Below are positions 1-11,766 of a DNA stretch of 64,000 nt, in pieces. The position numbers and the translations under genes are program-made. This DNA comes from Prochilodus magdalenae. Lineage: Eukaryota; Chordata; Actinopteri; Characiformes; Prochilodontidae. The notes below the pieces were generated by a model. It did no database searches. It was not told where the DNA came from and was given only the letters and a program-made list of their open reading frames with translations. The stretch covers positions 1,685,501-1,749,500 of the forward strand of contig JAMWET010000668.1 in NCBI GenBank assembly GCA_024036415.1. The letters run 5' to 3'. Positions within the stretch are counted from its first letter, which is position 1. The number at the start of each line of letters is the position of its first letter.

Positions 1-289
1 TGAATCTAATATTCACGTTTACTTCAGAAAAAGCGAACAACACTACAAAAAAAGCTACTATCTTATACGCTATACAGAATATACAAGCAAAAAACAACAA
101 CTACAAATAATATACAGTTTACATACAATTTGCAAACTGTATAAGGCAGTAGTGTTGAGGTAGAGGCAGTAGTATTGAGGTAGTGCAGCAGCATTAGTAC
201 ACATGTATGGGGAAGAGACTGTAGTGTATAATCTGGCATGTGAGTGAAACAAAGTGAACACTATGGAGGAACAGGAATAACTATGGGCC

Positions 290-460
290 AGCAGATGATG
301 TGACTGGTCAGCTGTTTATGAAGGTGATGGCCCGAGGAAAGAAGTTATTCCTGTGCCTGGTTGTCTTGGTGTACAGAGTCCTGTAGCGCCTGCTGGATGG
401 GAGGAGTTGGAAAATGTTGTGTCAGGCAGATCTGTGATGATGTTCCCTGCCAGTTTCCTC
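290..460 (-). mobile_element. Rex1-like LINE fragment, C-terminal end of ORF2
   Basis: Read on the minus strand, this block gives a peptide containing FQLLPSSRRYRTLYTKTTRH followed by NNFFPRAITFINS and a stop. This is the typical C-terminal tail of Rex1/CR1-clade fish LINE ORF2 proteins, which follows the reverse transcriptase. One in-frame stop lies just before it, so it is a dead, 5'-truncated copy. The flanking 1-290 and 460-560 may belong to the same insertion, but I cannot align them. Family assignment rests on recall of the motif, not on a search. Confidence 0.55.
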
Positions 461-559
461 CATACAGATCCCAGCATCACAGGCCTAGGTACTGTATCAG
501 GTGCAGGAAGGGAAAACAAGAGTCATCGCTTATGCGAGCAGAGGGCTCAGTAAGAGTGA

Positions 560-856
560 AAGAACTACACTGTGCACAAGTTGGAGTTTCTGGCATTAAA
601 GTGAGCCATATGTGAAAAAATTACTATCTTTATGGTGCCACCTTCACTGATAATAATCGTTTGATGTGTAGCTGCCTTCAGAGACAGCTGTTCAGTTTAA
701 GTTTATTTTTAAACATAACTGAGTTGAAGTAGGGAATTTACATGCTGATAAGTTATTTCTCTGTTTTTAGGTAGCTCATGTAAAGTTTATAAAGGACAAG
801 TTTAAGAGACCTTGTTTAACGTTCCTATACAGGAACCTATACTTGTGCTTGGGGGG
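560..856. other. Intergenic, nothing recognised
   Basis: AT-rich sequence with no convincing coding potential on either strand and no recognised repeat. It leads into the LTR-like block that follows. Confidence 0.4.
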
Positions 857-1249
857 CAGACGGGAGGGAGAACACACAGTACAGCTGCAGGAAATTAAAT
901 TTGAGTAAAGCTGCTGCATGTTAGCATTGGGGAAGACTTCTTAAGTGACAAGTTTCCTTTCGTATCCTCCTTTGTGTTAATGCAGCCAATGTGTTAATGT
1001 GTTCTTATGTTACGCTTTGTTTGTAAATAAGCTAATATGCTATAGTGAGTTGTATGGTATAGCATACAAACAGTTCAGTAAAGTAATTGTTTACAAGTTT
1101 CACTGCTCAGAATTGTGCAGGTTATATTTCTGTTGTGAGACGCCTGTTTATGGTTGTTCTCTATGAGAATGTTTTTATATATTTTATTTGTCTAGCTCTC
1201 ACTGCGTGCTCAACGGCATGGCTATGCTGAAATAAATACCTGTAACAAA
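857..1249 (+). repeat. 5' LTR of a BEL/Pao-type retrotransposon
   Basis: This block is closely matched by 8768-9192: shared runs include GAGTAAAGCTGCTGC, GACAAGTTTCCTTTCGTATC and GAGAATGTTTTTATATATTT (one base differs at the second copy). Both copies end in AAATAAATACCTGTAAC and contain an AATAAA polyadenylation signal near the end. The two copies flank the BEL-like coding remnants in direct orientation, as LTRs should. The 5' edge is uncertain because similarity begins abruptly around GCAGACG. Confidence 0.7.
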
Positions 1250-1778
1250 GGAACGCCTTATGTCGTGACTTGACCAAAGGGGAGCAAAGGGAACTACAGT
1301 GAGAACTCTAGCTTGCTCTACATGAGGCAGAGTGAGGGAGCTGCAAGCAAGTTTCTCAAGAGCATCATCAACAACAGATAAGACTGTGTAAACCTGTAGC
1401 CTAAGCAAGTAGCAAGCAGAGTCCAGCATAGTCGCATAGTTAATCAACAAGAAGTAACACATTTAAAGCAAGTTAAATGTTAAAGGTTACAGAAGCCTCG
1501 TCATCTGCCTAAATGGACTCTATAAGCGCTAAATGTGTTGGGGTTTTATGTACATGCTTCTAAGTGCATTTTGTTGATCGCAGTGTAGTCATTTACTTTG
1601 GTAAATTTTGAAGTCTATATTCACATTACATTTGAAGGGTTAATCTGACTATCGTTAAAAACAAGTGTTCTCTAATTCATTAAGTGTAAACTAAATTCAT
1701 TAGCATAGCGTCGGAAAATTAAGACGCCTACACATAATTTATTCTAAAATACAGGTGATTAAATAATTGATTAAAAGT
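1250..1778. other. Non-coding stretch between LTR and Tc1 element
   Basis: Expected to be the leader region of the BEL element, but I see no convincing primer-binding site directly after the LTR. There is no coding sequence I can support. The Tc1 copy begins at its right edge. Confidence 0.35.
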
Positions 1779-3075
1779 ACAGTGGGGTGCGAAAGTTTGG
1801 GCAGCCTTGTTAATTTTCCTGATTTACCTTTATAAAGCATTGATTGTTTGGATCAAAACATTCTGTTAAATATATCATAAAGGGGACAAACACAGTGATA
1901 TTTGAGAAGTGAAATGAAGTTTATATGATTTACAGAAAGTGTGCAATAATTGGTTAAACAAAAGTAGACAGGTGCATAAATTTGGGCACTGTTGTCATTT
2001 TATTGATTTCAAAACCTTTAGAACTAATTATTGGAACTCAAGTTTGGTTTGGTAAGTTCAGTGACCCTTGACCTCCATACACAGGTGACTCCAATTATGA
2101 GAAAGGGTATTTAAGGGGAGCAATTGTAAGTTTTTTTCCTCTTTGCATCTTCTCTAAAGAGTCGCAGCACGGGAGTCTCAAAACAATTTTCAAATGACAT
2201 GAAAACAAAGATTGTTCACCGTCATGGTTTAGGGGACGGATACAGAAAGCTTTCTCAGAGATTTCAGCTTTCAGTCTCCACTGTGAGAAACATTGTGAGA
2301 AAATGGAAGACCACAGGCACAGTTCAAGTCAAGGCTCGAAGTGGCAGACCAAGAAAAATCTTGAATAAACAGAAGCGAAGGATGTTGAGAACAGTCAAAG
2401 TCAACCCACAGACCAGCACCAAAGACCTACAACATGATCTTGCTGCTGATGGAGTCACTGTGCATCGTTCAACTATTTGGCGCACTTTACACAAGGAGAT
2501 GCTGTATGGGAGAGTGATGCAGAGGAAGCCGTTTCTCCGCCCACATCACCAACAGAGCCGCTTGAGGTATGCTAAAGCACATTTGGACAAGCCAGCTTCA
2601 TTTTGGAATAAGGTGCTGTGGACTGATGAAACTAAAATAAAGTTATTTGGGCATAACAAGGGCCGTTATGCATGGAGGAAAAAGAACACAGCACTCCAAG
2701 AAAAACACCTGCTACCTACAGTAAAATTTGGTGGTGGTTCCATCATGCTGTGGGGCTGTGTGGCCAGTACAGGGACTGGGAATCTTGTTAAAGTTAAGGG
2801 GCGTATGGATTCCAATCAATATCAGCAGATTCTGGAGACCAATGTCCAGGAATCAGTGACAAAGCTGAAGCTGCGCCGGGGCTGGATCTTCCAACAAGAC
2901 AACGACCCTAAACACTGCTCAAAATCTACTAATACATTCATGCAGAGGAACAAGTATGACGTTCTGGACTGGCCATCTCAGTCCCCACACCTGAATATTA
3001 ATGAAAATCTGTGGTGTCACTTAAAGAGAGCTGTCCATGCTCGGAAACCATCAAACCTGAATGAACTAGATGTTT
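1779..3075 (+). mobile_element. Tc1/mariner transposon, 3' end missing
   Basis: The left terminal inverted repeat starts TACAGTGGGGTGCGAAAGTT, a form typical of vertebrate Tc1-like elements, with the TA of the target site at its start. A roughly 420-bp leader precedes the transposase gene. The right end is absent: transposase similarity stops near 3075 and unrelated sequence follows directly, running into BEL gag-like sequence. The element is therefore non-mobile unless its left TIR is used with another copy. Confidence 0.85.
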
Positions 3076-3125
3076 TCAAGTCATTTGAACTTACAATTCT
3101 AATAGCTAAGTTAAGAAGTATGTGA
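2199..3125 (+). pseudogene. Tc1-like DD34E transposase, C-terminally truncated
   Basis: The reading frame encodes 308 residues with no internal stop. An N-terminal paired-type helix-turn-helix region (about residues 1-100, with KLSQRFQLSVSTVRNIVRKW and the GRPRK AT-hook-like motif) is followed by the DDE domain. The catalytic triad is visible: D in LWTDETK, the first D of QQDNDPKH, and E in NINENLW. There are exactly 34 residues between the last two, which defines DD34E. Family members run about 340 residues. Here the native sequence ends near NELDVFK and the last 14 or so codons are read from foreign DNA. ENLW is preceded by N where I or P is usual. The start ATG at 2199 is the first in frame. 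Loss of the C-terminus and right TIR argues it is inactive, although the catalytic core is unusually well preserved. Confidence 0.85.
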
Positions 3126-3147
3126 CACAAGATAAACAAAGCTAACA

Positions 3148-4935
3148 ATGGGTGAGCATGAACTAGATGAGCCTTCAGGCATAAACCCACCAAAGGAGAC
3201 AGAGGTATGTGTACAGACACAAGAAGGTTTACGAAGAAGCCAGAGAACCCGAAAGCTGACTGAAAAGGGACATGAACTCCTAGAGAGAAAATCTAAAAGG
3301 TTTCATCAGCACTTCACAATCACTTGCAACAAATAAAAAAGCTTTTGCTAAGGAGGCTAGAAGAGCACTAGACTGACCCCTGTCCAGTGAGATCCTGGAA
3401 GACCTCAAGACCAAAGTTGATGGTGCTTCAGTAGATGTAAAACAAGCTTATGAAGATTTGTGCCAGTGCATTACTCCTAGACCCAACACAAGGTAGATAC
3501 TTGTGATGCTGTTTCGAGGCACATCTTGGATTTTCTTGAAGAGAAATACAAGGGTCAAGATTCTCATAAATAACAAGAACATCAGATAGAGATTAGCTCT
3601 GTTCTCTCATCAGCAATATCTAAAGGCTCTAGTTCATGCTTTCAAAGTTCAAGGTCTGCCAATGGTGCAAGTATGAGGTCAAGGCATTCAAGTCGGTCTT
3701 CTTTAAAGAAACAAGAAGCTGCAGCAGAGCAAGCTGCAACTCAAGCCACTTTGAAAGTCTTGCGAGAAATGGAACGTGAGAAACAAGAACTTGAGAACCT
3801 TAAAGCCGAGAACAGACAGCAGCTTGTGCTACAACAAGCTGAAAACGCTTTAAGACAAAATGCATTAGATGAGAAGCGTAGGCAGATACCAAACGAAGAA
3901 GAAAGAAACCAAAAGTTTCTCAAGTGCATCATGTGGCATCACCACAGAATGTCACACAGGTGCAACCTGCAGTTATGCCACAGATTGCCACAAGGGGGCA
4001 ACTCGACACTTATGGTTATCATGAGGACAGCACATTAACACTTGCCAGAGCAATAGCAGAGTCTATTAATGCAAGCTGTCTGCCTGTACCAGAGCCTTCT
4101 GTTTTCAGTGGAGATCCACTAAGGTACAAAGACTGGAAAATGTTTTTTCAAACATTGATAGATAGGAAAAACATTCCTGTAAATGAGAAGGTTTTACAGT
4201 AAGTATGTACGTAAGTATGTTGGTGGAGCTGCAAAAAAGGCCATTGAGAGTTATTTCCTGTTAGGCACTGATGCAGCTCACCATTCAGCATGGGACATCC
4301 TGGATGAAAGGTATGGAAGCTCCTTTGTGATTGCCAAGGGCTTCAGGGATAAGCTTACTTCTTGGCCAAAGATTAGACCCAAGGACAGTGTTGAACTAAG
4401 AGAATTCTCAGACTTCCTTTGAGGCTGTCGATCAGCAATGTCTCATATTAAAAGTCTGGAAGTCTTAAATGACTGTGGTGAGAACCAAAGGATGCTCACC
4501 AAACTTCCTGATTGGCTAACAGCCAGATGGAACAGAAAGGTCATTGAGATTGAAGAAGCAACCAAAGAATACTTTCAGTCATTTTGTGGAGTTTGTCACA
4601 AAGAAAGCTAGCTTGTATTACAGTGACCTCTCTTCATGCTCTAAAATCTAATGATGGTGAAAGAGTGAAGACACCAAAGCCTCGAAGTCTTGGGGCAAAG
4701 GTTCTAGCAAGTAGCTCTGCAGAAAATTTCGATACTAAAGAATGTGCCTTTTGTGAGAAGCCAAGCCACAGCATTCACACATGTCGAAAGTTCATGGACA
4801 AACCAATTGCAGAGTGAGTCAAGTTCGTGCAGATTAAGAAACTGTGCTTTGGATGTTTAAAGGCAGAACATCACTTAAAGAACTGTGAGAAAAGGAGTGT
4901 TTGTGATACATGCAAAAGAAAGTCTTGTCTACATG
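3148..4935 (+). pseudogene. BEL gag-like remnant with zinc knuckles
   Basis: Several frames carry pieces of a gag-like protein. A basic N-terminal part (LRRSQRTRKLTEKGHELLER) is followed by a Gln/Glu/Leu-rich, probably coiled-coil, segment around 3670-3930. A central region around 4080-4420 includes FSGDPLRYKDWKMFFQTLID, a hallmark of BEL-type gag. Two Cys/His clusters follow at about 4743-4800 (CAFCEKPSHSIHTC) and 4845-4935 (CFGC then H and C residues, then CDTC), which look like nucleic-acid-binding zinc knuckles. Stops near 3336, 4038, 4202 and 4422 break it. It would have packaged element RNA; this copy cannot make a full product. Confidence 0.7.
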
Positions 4936-5089
4936 AAAACAGAGCTAAAGACAGCATAAAGAAAGAGCAATGTGATGACAAATGCTGGAAACATTCAAAA
5001 GCGAAAGAAACATCGGATGAAAGGGAGTCTAAACGAAATGAAATACCAAATGAAGCAACATATGAAGTGCACATATACATCAACAGTTA

Positions 5090-6951
5090 TTCCTGTATGG
5101 CTGTCCACGACACATAATCCAGAAAGTGAACTTCTTGTGTATGCACTTCTGGACAACCAAAGCAATACCACTTTTATCTTGCAAGAAAAGGCTGAAGTTC
5201 TGGATACAGAGAAAGAGTCTGTGCAGTTGAAGCTCTGTACATTGTCATCCAAAGACATGGTCATTTCAAGTCAAAGGCTCACTGGGCTGCGGATCAGAGG
5301 CTTTTATTCATCAAAGAAAATCTCTCTCCCTGTAACCTATTCAAGAGAATTTATTCCTGCCAATATCATATGCCTACACCCAACACTGCAAGGGCGTGGC
5401 CCCACCTAGAGCACCTTGCTGAAGAGATTGCTCCCTTCATCGAATGTGACATTGAGTTGCTCATAGGATATAACAGTTATCAAGCCCTGCTGCCCAGCGA
5501 GGTTGTTTCAGGCAAGGACAATGAGCCATTTGCTCAAAGAACAGACTTGGGCTGGTCTATAGTTGGCAGCGCCAATCCCTTTGTCAACTATGGAGATGCG
5601 ATTGGAGGCAGCCACTGAATACTTGTGAGACAAGTTGCACCAGATCTTCAGGCATGTGCTAGTCTGACAAGTGAAGTTCTGTATATATGCCGAACACAAG
5701 TTAAGGAATTAATCAATCCGCCAGAGGTGTTAAAGATGCTCGAATCCGACATCAGTGAAAGAAATGCAGAAGATGCTAACTTCTCTCAAGAGGATTTGCG
5801 CTTCATCTCAATAATGGAGGGAGGAATCAAAATCAGGGCAGATGGTCGGCACGAAATGCCTCTGCCATTTAAGGAATATCGCCCGAGTCTGCCAGATAAT
5901 AAGAGATGTGCTGAACACTGCCTGAAATGTTTGAGAAAGCAATTTGAGAAAGACAAGCAATATCATAAATATTATGTAGCCTTCATGAATGAAACAATAG
6001 CTCGTAGAGATGCACAGAAAGTTCCCAGTGAAGAGATAGACAAGAGCCCCGTCTGGTACATCCAGCACCATGGGGTGTATAATCCACACACAAAAAAGAA
6101 AGATACGGGTTGTTTTTGACTGCTCAGCGAAGTTTCAAGGAGTGTCATTAAATAACTATCTACTTACCGGGGAAGAAATGACAAACACTTTGATTGGTGT
6201 CCTATGCCGGTTCTGCAAAGGCCAAGTAGCCATAATGTGCAATATCGAGCGCATGTTTCATCAGTTTTGTGTAAGAGCAGAAGATCAAGACTAATTGAGA
6301 TTTTTGTGGTCGGAAATTGGGGACTTTCAGTTCCAATCATCAGTCTATCGTATGAAAGTTCATTTGTTCGGGGCAGCCTCATCGCCCGGCTGTGCAAACT
6401 ATGGCCTCAAGCATATAGCCGCACATAGACTAGGTCACTTCAGTAAAGCAACCATCCGCTTCATCGAACGAAACTGTTATGTTGATGATGGGGTGACAAG
6501 TGTGTCAACAGAAGACCAAGCAATACAGTTAGTCAGCGAAGCAAGAGAGATCTGCAGTGCTGGAAGGCTGAGAATCCACAAGTTTATCTCCAACAGCCAG
6601 AGCGTTCTTGCATCAATTCCCAAAGAAAAGTGTGCTGAAACAGTAAGAAATCAAGAAGTATGCCTCGGTGAGACGCAGGTGGAGAGAGCCCTGGGGGTTA
6701 AATGGTGTGTTGCTTCAGATCAGTTTAGTTTCAGAGTTGTGGTTAACGAACGCCCACTCCCTACGAGAGGAGTTTTGCCAACAGTAGCCTCTGTCTATGA
6801 CCCACTGGGCTTCATAGCTCCTTTCATTCTAGTGGGGAAGCAAATACGTCAGCAAATGTGTCGGGACAAGATGGGATGGGACGAACCATTACCTGAGGAC
6901 CTGAAGACCACAATAAGAATCCTGGCTATTGTATTTGCAGAATTTAGTTGA
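5090..6951 (+). pseudogene. BEL pol remnant: protease and reverse transcriptase
   Basis: LLDNQSNTTFI near 5140 is consistent with the retropepsin active-site region of BEL elements. Reverse transcriptase motifs follow across two frames: VVFDCSAKFQGVSLNNYLL near 6090-6165, a degraded palm block with MCNIERMFHQF near 6235, then YVDDGVTSVSTE near 6480, where the YVDD catalytic box survives. Downstream, LGVKWCVASDQFSF and ASVYDPLGFIAPF (about 6690-6815) are typical of the BEL connection region. Frames change at about 5400, 6100 and 6295, and a stop occurs at 6951. The order and motif set fit BEL/Pao rather than gypsy or copia. Confidence 0.75.
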
Positions 6952-8711
6952 TGTTAAGATTCCACGATGTTTCCTTCCAGCAGACTTAATAGTCAAAAAT
7001 ATAAACTACATCACTTTGCTGACGCAAACAGGGTAGGGAGAATGCACATACCTGAGAACAACTGGCGCATCAGGACAAGTTCATTGTTCATTAATTATGG
7101 GTAAGGCCATAGTGGCCCCTACAAAAGTCAACACAGTGTCAAGACTTGAGCTGACAGCAGCTGTTGTTGTGGTTCGTACAAGTGACCTGCTCAAAAGGGA
7201 GCTGGAATTAGAAGATGCCCATGAATTCTTCTGGACAGATTCGAAAGTCGATCTGGGATATGTCTACAACGATGCCAGACGATTTCACCTATTCATGGCA
7301 AACTGCATCCAACGTATCAAGCACCAAGTACCAACCCAAGTCAGTGGAGGCATGTGACATCTGAAAAAAATTCCACTCATCATGCATCAAGGGGGCCTCA
7401 CGGTAAAGGAGCTAAGTTATTCCAACTGGTTTGCTTGTCCAGATTTTCTTTGGTGTGACAAGCTTCCCAGCAGGAGTATTACGGTGGGAGACATTACCAT
7501 TGAAGATGCAGAAGATTCTCTGCTTGTTCGCTTCCAAAAGTTTTACAGTTGGATAAGGTTGGTCAGGGCTATTGCCAGACTCAGACGATGTGTTAAAGAG
7601 CGTAGCAATTTAGTATCAAAAACCAATGAAGCCACAAGTCTCGAGGAGAGAAAGGATGCAGATGAGTTAACCTTTATTCGTATTGTTCAATGGGCAGCCT
7701 TCCTTGAGGAAATCACAACTCTTTAATGTAAAAGGGAAGTAACAACCAAGGATAAAGCCAGAAGCTCTGTAGATTGAACCCATTCCTAGATTACCAAGGA
7801 ATCCTCAGGGTGGGAGGTCAAATAAAGCATGCTGCCTTGCATCACCACGTCAAACACCCAGTCATCTTGCCAAAGACCAGTCACTTTACACAGTTACTGA
7901 TTCAGCACTATCATGAACGAGTGCATCACCAAGGACAAGGCATAACAATAAAAGAGCTAGGATCAAATGGCATCTGGATACTCGGATGCAGTCTTGCTGT
8001 GTCATCCTACATCTATAAGTGCGTCAAGTGCAGAAAGTTCAGAAGGGGTGTGGAAGAACAAAGAATGGCAGACTTGCCTCGTGAACGCATGGAAACAACT
8101 CCTCCTTTCACTTATTGTGGAATGGACCGTTTCGGCTCCTCTATGTCAAGGAAGGAAGAAGGGAGTTGAAGCGCTATGGTCTGTTATTCACATGTCGGTG
8201 ATAATGTGCTGTGCACATTGAACTGCTTGATGACATGACAGCAGATGCCTTTATTAACGCTCTTCATGCCTTCATTGCTCACCATGGAAACGTTCACCAA
8301 CTTCAATCTGACCAAGGCACTAACTTCATAGGTGCGAGACGTGAGTTCCTTGAAGCTGTAATGGAGATGGATCAAGAATGCTTAAGGCAACTGGGCTGCG
8401 AGTTTGTCATGATCACTCTATCTGCTAGCCATATGGGTGGAGCCTGGGAAAGGCAAATTAGGACAATAAGAAGCGTGTTAACATCCATCCTGGATCAGTC
8501 ACCTCGAATACTTGACAGCCCATCTTTGAGGACCTACTATTACAAAGTCATGGCACTCATAAATAGCCAACCTCTAACCGCACACATGCTCAGTGATCCA
8601 GCTGGGCCACAGCCTCTTACGCCCAATCACATTTTGACAGTAAAATCGTCAGTGATCTTGCCACCACCAGTTTGTGAAGGAAGACATCTATCTTTACAAA
8701 AGATGGCGTAG
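6952..8711 (+). pseudogene. BEL pol remnant: RNase H and integrase
   Basis: The RNase H part is seen at 7097-7357 (RLELTAAVVVV, then FFWTDSKVDLGYV with a candidate catalytic Asp). The integrase zinc-binding region lies near 7900-8045 (H-x3-H spacing in HYHERVHHQ, then CVKCRKF). It is followed by MADLPRERMETTPPFTYCGM, a BEL integrase signature, and by the catalytic-core segment LQSDQGTNFIGARREF near 8310 and MGGAWERQIRTIRSVL near 8435. Stops and frame changes near 7357, 7726 and 8169 disrupt it. The extreme C-terminus is cut off near 8711, shortly before the 3' LTR. Confidence 0.75.
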
Positions 8712-8767
8712 AGTACTCCTTTGATTGACTGGGCGGGGTGCTGGTTGTAAAAAGAGCGACGCACTTT

Positions 8768-9192
8768 GCAGACGAGAGGGAGAACACGGTACAGCTGAAG
8801 CAAATAAATTTGAGTAAAGCTGCTGCCTGTTAGCTTTGGGGAAGACTTCCTAGGTGACAAGTTTCCTTTCGTATCCTCCTTTGTGTTAATGCGGCCAAAA
8901 AGGTAGGCTACTATTTTAGCTTGTTCTTATGTTACACTTTGTTTGTAAAGAAGCTAATATGCTAGTGGAGTTGTATGTTGTAGCCTACATACAGTTCACT
9001 AAATGTTCAGTAAACTAATTGTTTACAAGTTTCACTGCTCAGAATGGTCAGTGAATTGTGCAGGTTATATTTCTGTTGTGAGACGTCTGTTTATGGTTGT
9101 TCTCTATCAGAATGTTTTTATATATTTTATTTATCTAGCTCTCACGGCATGCTCAACGGCATGGCTATGCTGAAATAAATACCTGTAACATG
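8768..9192 (+). repeat. 3' LTR of the BEL/Pao-type retrotransposon
   Basis: Direct repeat of 857-1249, with small insertions (for example AAAAGGTAGGCTACTATTTT after GCGGCC) and scattered substitutions. It carries the same AATAAA and the same terminal CCTGTAACA. Right of it the sequence changes to unrelated DNA. The divergence between the two LTRs indicates an old insertion. Confidence 0.7.
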
Positions 9193-9429
9193 CCTTGTGG
9201 ATGATGCTGATATTGAGCGCATTAAGATGAGAGTGTCTAGACTGCTGGATAGAACCACTGTTTCCCTTACCTTACCTGACATACTTTCTTTCTATTTTCT
9301 CAGTTTTATACCACTTCCATTAAAAACGCTTAAAGGCACCACATGTCTTGGCCATTTTTTGGAAAAGTGTTTAGCAGTCTGCTTAGCTGTGTACGTAAAC
9401 GCTTAGGGAAGGCAGAATAGCTACTTTGT

Positions 9430-11072
9430 AATGAAAATGCAATTCCAGACAACCAAGTTGAACCAGAACCGCAGCCTGGGCAACCCGTTCTACCCAGTAT
9501 GACTCCTATTGCTTGGCAGAAGTTTTGGAGGGAGGATCCATCTATAAATCGTCTTTACAATCAGATGACAGACTAACTAATTTAGATAAGCAAAGAGAGC
9601 TCAGAGAAACTGTTTTACTTTGGAAAGAAAGACACAGGTTTGCCTTAATTGACCAAGTTCTCTATTGTCAGGTTTTCAGTGAGCATGACAAAAAGTACAA
9701 TCATCTGGTGGTCCCAAGCTGTCATAGACAATGAGCCTTAGAAGGAGTTGATGATGATACTGGGCCTATGGGATATGAGCGGACACTATGGATAAGGAGC
9801 TTTCACATGCTCGATTTTATTGGCCAAAGTTGGCAGCTTCAGTGGAGCATAAATGCAGGACTTGTAAGTGATGCGTTACAAGAAAAGCACATGCCCAAAA
9901 AGCATCCAAACTGGTGAGCATCAAGACCTACTCACCCCTAGAGCTGGTCTGCATTGATTACTTATCATTAGAACCAGACTCTTGTGGCACAAAGCATATC
10001 TTGGTCCTTACCGATCATTTCACTAAATACGCTTTTGCGTTCCCAACCAAGGAGCATTGATCTTTGTTTTGGGATAAACCCAGTGGGACATAATCCCAAA
10101 CCTTACATTATGTCACTGAACTGAAGAAAGGCTGAGATATAAATATAAACTATCAGAAAATGCAGAGAAACAACAACTCTCAACAAGGCAAGATGGGATA
10201 AATGAGTGACAGCTGCTAGGCTTAGAGTGGGACATTGTGTTCTTGTATGGAATGTAAACATCATAAAGAGGCATAAGCTCACAGATCATTGGGAATCCAC
10301 AGTATACATAGTGATCAAGCAACTCAGTAAAGAAATTTCGGTATATGTATATGATGGAGAAGGATGTGAACATGTATTGCACAAAGATCTACTACTTCCC
10401 TGTGAGGTAGTTAGTTGGTGGGTTAGATCATTAATTAGAGTAGCCCACAAGAGGAGCTTAGTTGTGCCGAAAGCCTTTCTAGTACACCTAGCACAGAACT
10501 GAGAAATGCAGGTGAGACAGAGGAACATTGGAGACTGTTCTGGCCCAGTGGTAGCTCATGAGCTTTCACATCAGCAAAATACAGAAGGTTACTTCTGTAC
10601 AGACGTTCCTGAGCAGAGTAGTGAAGAAGGGGGTTCCATGTGTGCTGAGTCACCTTATGAGGGGAAAACATTAAAGTCTATTGAAGCACTAAAAAATGAT
10701 TCTGCTCTGCAGGGAAAGAATTATCAACCATTTCAGCGGACAGAGGTTTACAGTGATTGGACTCAAATTGTCCAAGCTGCATATAGATATATATATGCAG
10801 TGTCTTCTGCAGAACAGCAGGGGGTCGCACAACTACATCAAGTGAGGAGGCATCAACTACCCTTCGGCGGTCCCAACAGGATAGAAACCCCCTGTGAAGT
10901 TAAGAGATTATGTGGCATGGACAGCAAGTTGTGATCTGCAGAGTGTTACTGACAAACCTCAAAGTAATTCTATTATTTTATATGACATGAAGAAACCTCA
11001 GTACTGAACCTTGTGGCCTCAAGTTATGTTTAAGGTCATCTGACAGGGATGTTAGAGTCTAGCAGGGGAGGA
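9430..11072 (+). mobile_element. Ty3/gypsy retrotransposon remnant (integrase end)
   Basis: Degraded gypsy integrase on the plus strand. A segment before the zinc finger is seen at 9513-9734. A core block near 9905-10060 reads through as YSPLELVCIDYLSLEPDSCG and ILVLTDHFTKYAFAFPTKEQ, with a catalytic Asp in CIDY. The C-terminal GPY/F-like part at 10210-10410 has VGHCVLVWNVNIIKRHKL and ends LHKDLLLPC. A late RRSQQDRNP motif lies near 10860. A purine-rich tract, AGCAGGGGAGGA at about 11060, is followed by TGTAACCC, the expected polypurine-tract/3'-LTR boundary. Stops break the frame between 9734 and 10206. No 5' half or left LTR was found. Confidence 0.7.
10206..10502 (+). pseudogene. Gypsy integrase C-terminal fragment
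   Basis: An open stretch of 98 codons whose first two thirds match the post-core region of gypsy integrases (VGHCVLVWNV, KLTDHWEST, LHKDLLLPC). It has no upstream catalytic core in frame, so it is a fragment of the 9430-11072 element and not a host gene. Confidence 0.65.
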
Positions 11073-11305
11073 TGTAACCCACCATATATTTGGGGGTTAT
11101 TTCTTCTTATTATTTATAATTTATTTATTTATTTATTTATTTATTGGAAAATGTGTGCTTTTCAGCAGTGAGCTACATCGCCCTCTTTAGGACACATTTA
11201 ATAAGCAGTTTATCGTTGAAGAGTAATAAAATAATCGCCAGTGGAAACTCGCTTTTTCACTGTTTACTTCAGAAAAAGCCTACTAAATTTATCTGAAACC
11301 CTTAT
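11073..11305 (+). repeat. Possible start of gypsy 3' LTR and TTTA-rich stretch
   Basis: TGTAACCC follows the purine tract as an LTR start would. A TTTA/TTAT-rich run occupies about 11112-11146. No second LTR is in the window to define its length. Confidence 0.35.
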
Positions 11306-11311
11306 TTCTTC

Positions 11312-11434
<123 letters not shown>

Positions 11435-11766
11435 TTTTGTCACGAAACTGCTGCTGTCTATGCTCATTTGGAGTCCATTTTTGTGGTTCCTTTGAAGGAA
11501 CTTTAAAGGAACTCTAGTCGCACAGCATGTGTAGAGTAAGACTGTCCCACACTGAAAAACTGAACTAACAAAACTTGAACTGCAGCTATTTTTATAATTG
11601 GCCATCCTTACGTCCAGTTTGTTTTTGATGTCCGAGTTGAATACATGAACACACCAGTGACCAACGTTAAATTAACTGTCTGAAAATGAATACTGGAAAT
11701 GTCTCTTACTGTGTTTCACTCGAAATACGACTGTTATGTTTTAAACGCAACTATTACGGTTTAAAT

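Larger units (their letters stand above)
3076..8720 (+). mobile_element. Internal region of a BEL/Pao LTR retrotransposon, degraded
   Basis: A series of plus-strand reading-frame fragments in the order gag, zinc knuckles, protease, reverse transcriptase, RNase H, integrase. That is the gene order of BEL/Pao elements. Many stops and frameshifts separate the fragments, so none of the polyprotein is intact. The LTRs at 857-1249 and 8768-9192 bracket it. The 5' part is interrupted by the truncated Tc1 copy. Described only; no restored reading is given. Confidence 0.8.

Noticed and set aside
316..615. Small overlapping frames on both strands
   Set aside because: The region reads as a Rex1-like LINE tail on the minus strand in a different frame.
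3741..3932. Ser/Phe/Cys-rich minus-strand frame
   Set aside because: Antisense of the Gln/Glu-rich gag-like coiled-coil segment.
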